A stretch of DNA of 64,000 nucleotides from Ampullaceana balthica (lineage: Eukaryota > Mollusca > Gastropoda > Lymnaeidae). Below are more model-generated notes on this DNA. The model was given only the letters and a program-made list of their open reading frames with translations. It had not been told where the DNA came from and did no database searches. The letters are not shown here. The DNA is taken from contig CALYLW010000573.1 in NCBI GenBank assembly GCA_944989445.1, positions 182,825-246,824 of the forward strand. The letters are read 5' to 3'. The first letter of the stretch is position 1.

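Noticed and set aside
61852..62245. Independent gene in intron 65
   Set aside because: The recognisable part is only the C-terminal tail of a LINE protein, set in G-rich repeats.
63491..63803. Minus-strand Leu/Tyr- or Ser/Thr-rich proteins
   Set aside because: Artefact of the 15-bp repeat.

Overview
This is animal nuclear DNA, most likely from a gastropod mollusc. That placement is an inference from the AT-rich introns, the many GT-AG introns, a tRNA-derived SINE family, several hAT and other DNA-transposon relics, LINE fragments and very abundant minisatellites. No bacterial-style gene, rRNA, functional tRNA or CRISPR is present.

One gene fills the window on the + strand: an axonemal outer-arm dynein heavy chain of the DNAH5/DNAH8 class. 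I resolved 68 coding exons (exons 2 to 69, positions 1280 to 64000). Every exon has AG/GT borders, all splice phases agree, and together they give one open frame of 10,415 nt (3,471 codons plus 2 nt). The order is: stem (exons 2-26), linker (about 27-39), AAA1 (40-45, P-loop GPAGTGKT), AAA2 (46-50, GPSGAGKT), AAA3 (51-57, GEQGTAKT), AAA4 (58-62, GVGGSGKQ), then stalk coiled coil 1, the microtubule-binding tip and the start of coiled coil 2 (63-69). AAA5, AAA6 and the C-terminal region must lie downstream. The first exon (near 584-701) is unresolved because its ATG frame does not match exon 2.

About 54 kb is intron or upstream DNA. It holds about 40 tandem arrays (units of 15 to 92 bp) and at least a dozen mobile-element relics. 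Several of these have clear target-site duplications: a 201-bp hAT MITE nested in a 1.9-kb PIF/Harbinger-like element that itself split a minisatellite; a 1.4-kb hAT with a transposase C-terminal remnant; a 1.0-kb hAT with an antisense transposase remnant; and three smaller hAT relics, one cut down to 20 bp.

The most unusual pattern is that nine tandem duplications start exactly at exon-intron borders and copy the splice site, and a tenth exon is partly recopied in its intron. The extreme case follows exon 39: 38 visually identical 44-bp units, each repeating the exon end and its CAG|GTTA donor, giving 39 donors in a row just before the AAA1 exon. In one case (exon 5) the 30-bp period allows an in-frame 10-residue insertion. 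In most of the others, use of a wrong copy introduces a stop.
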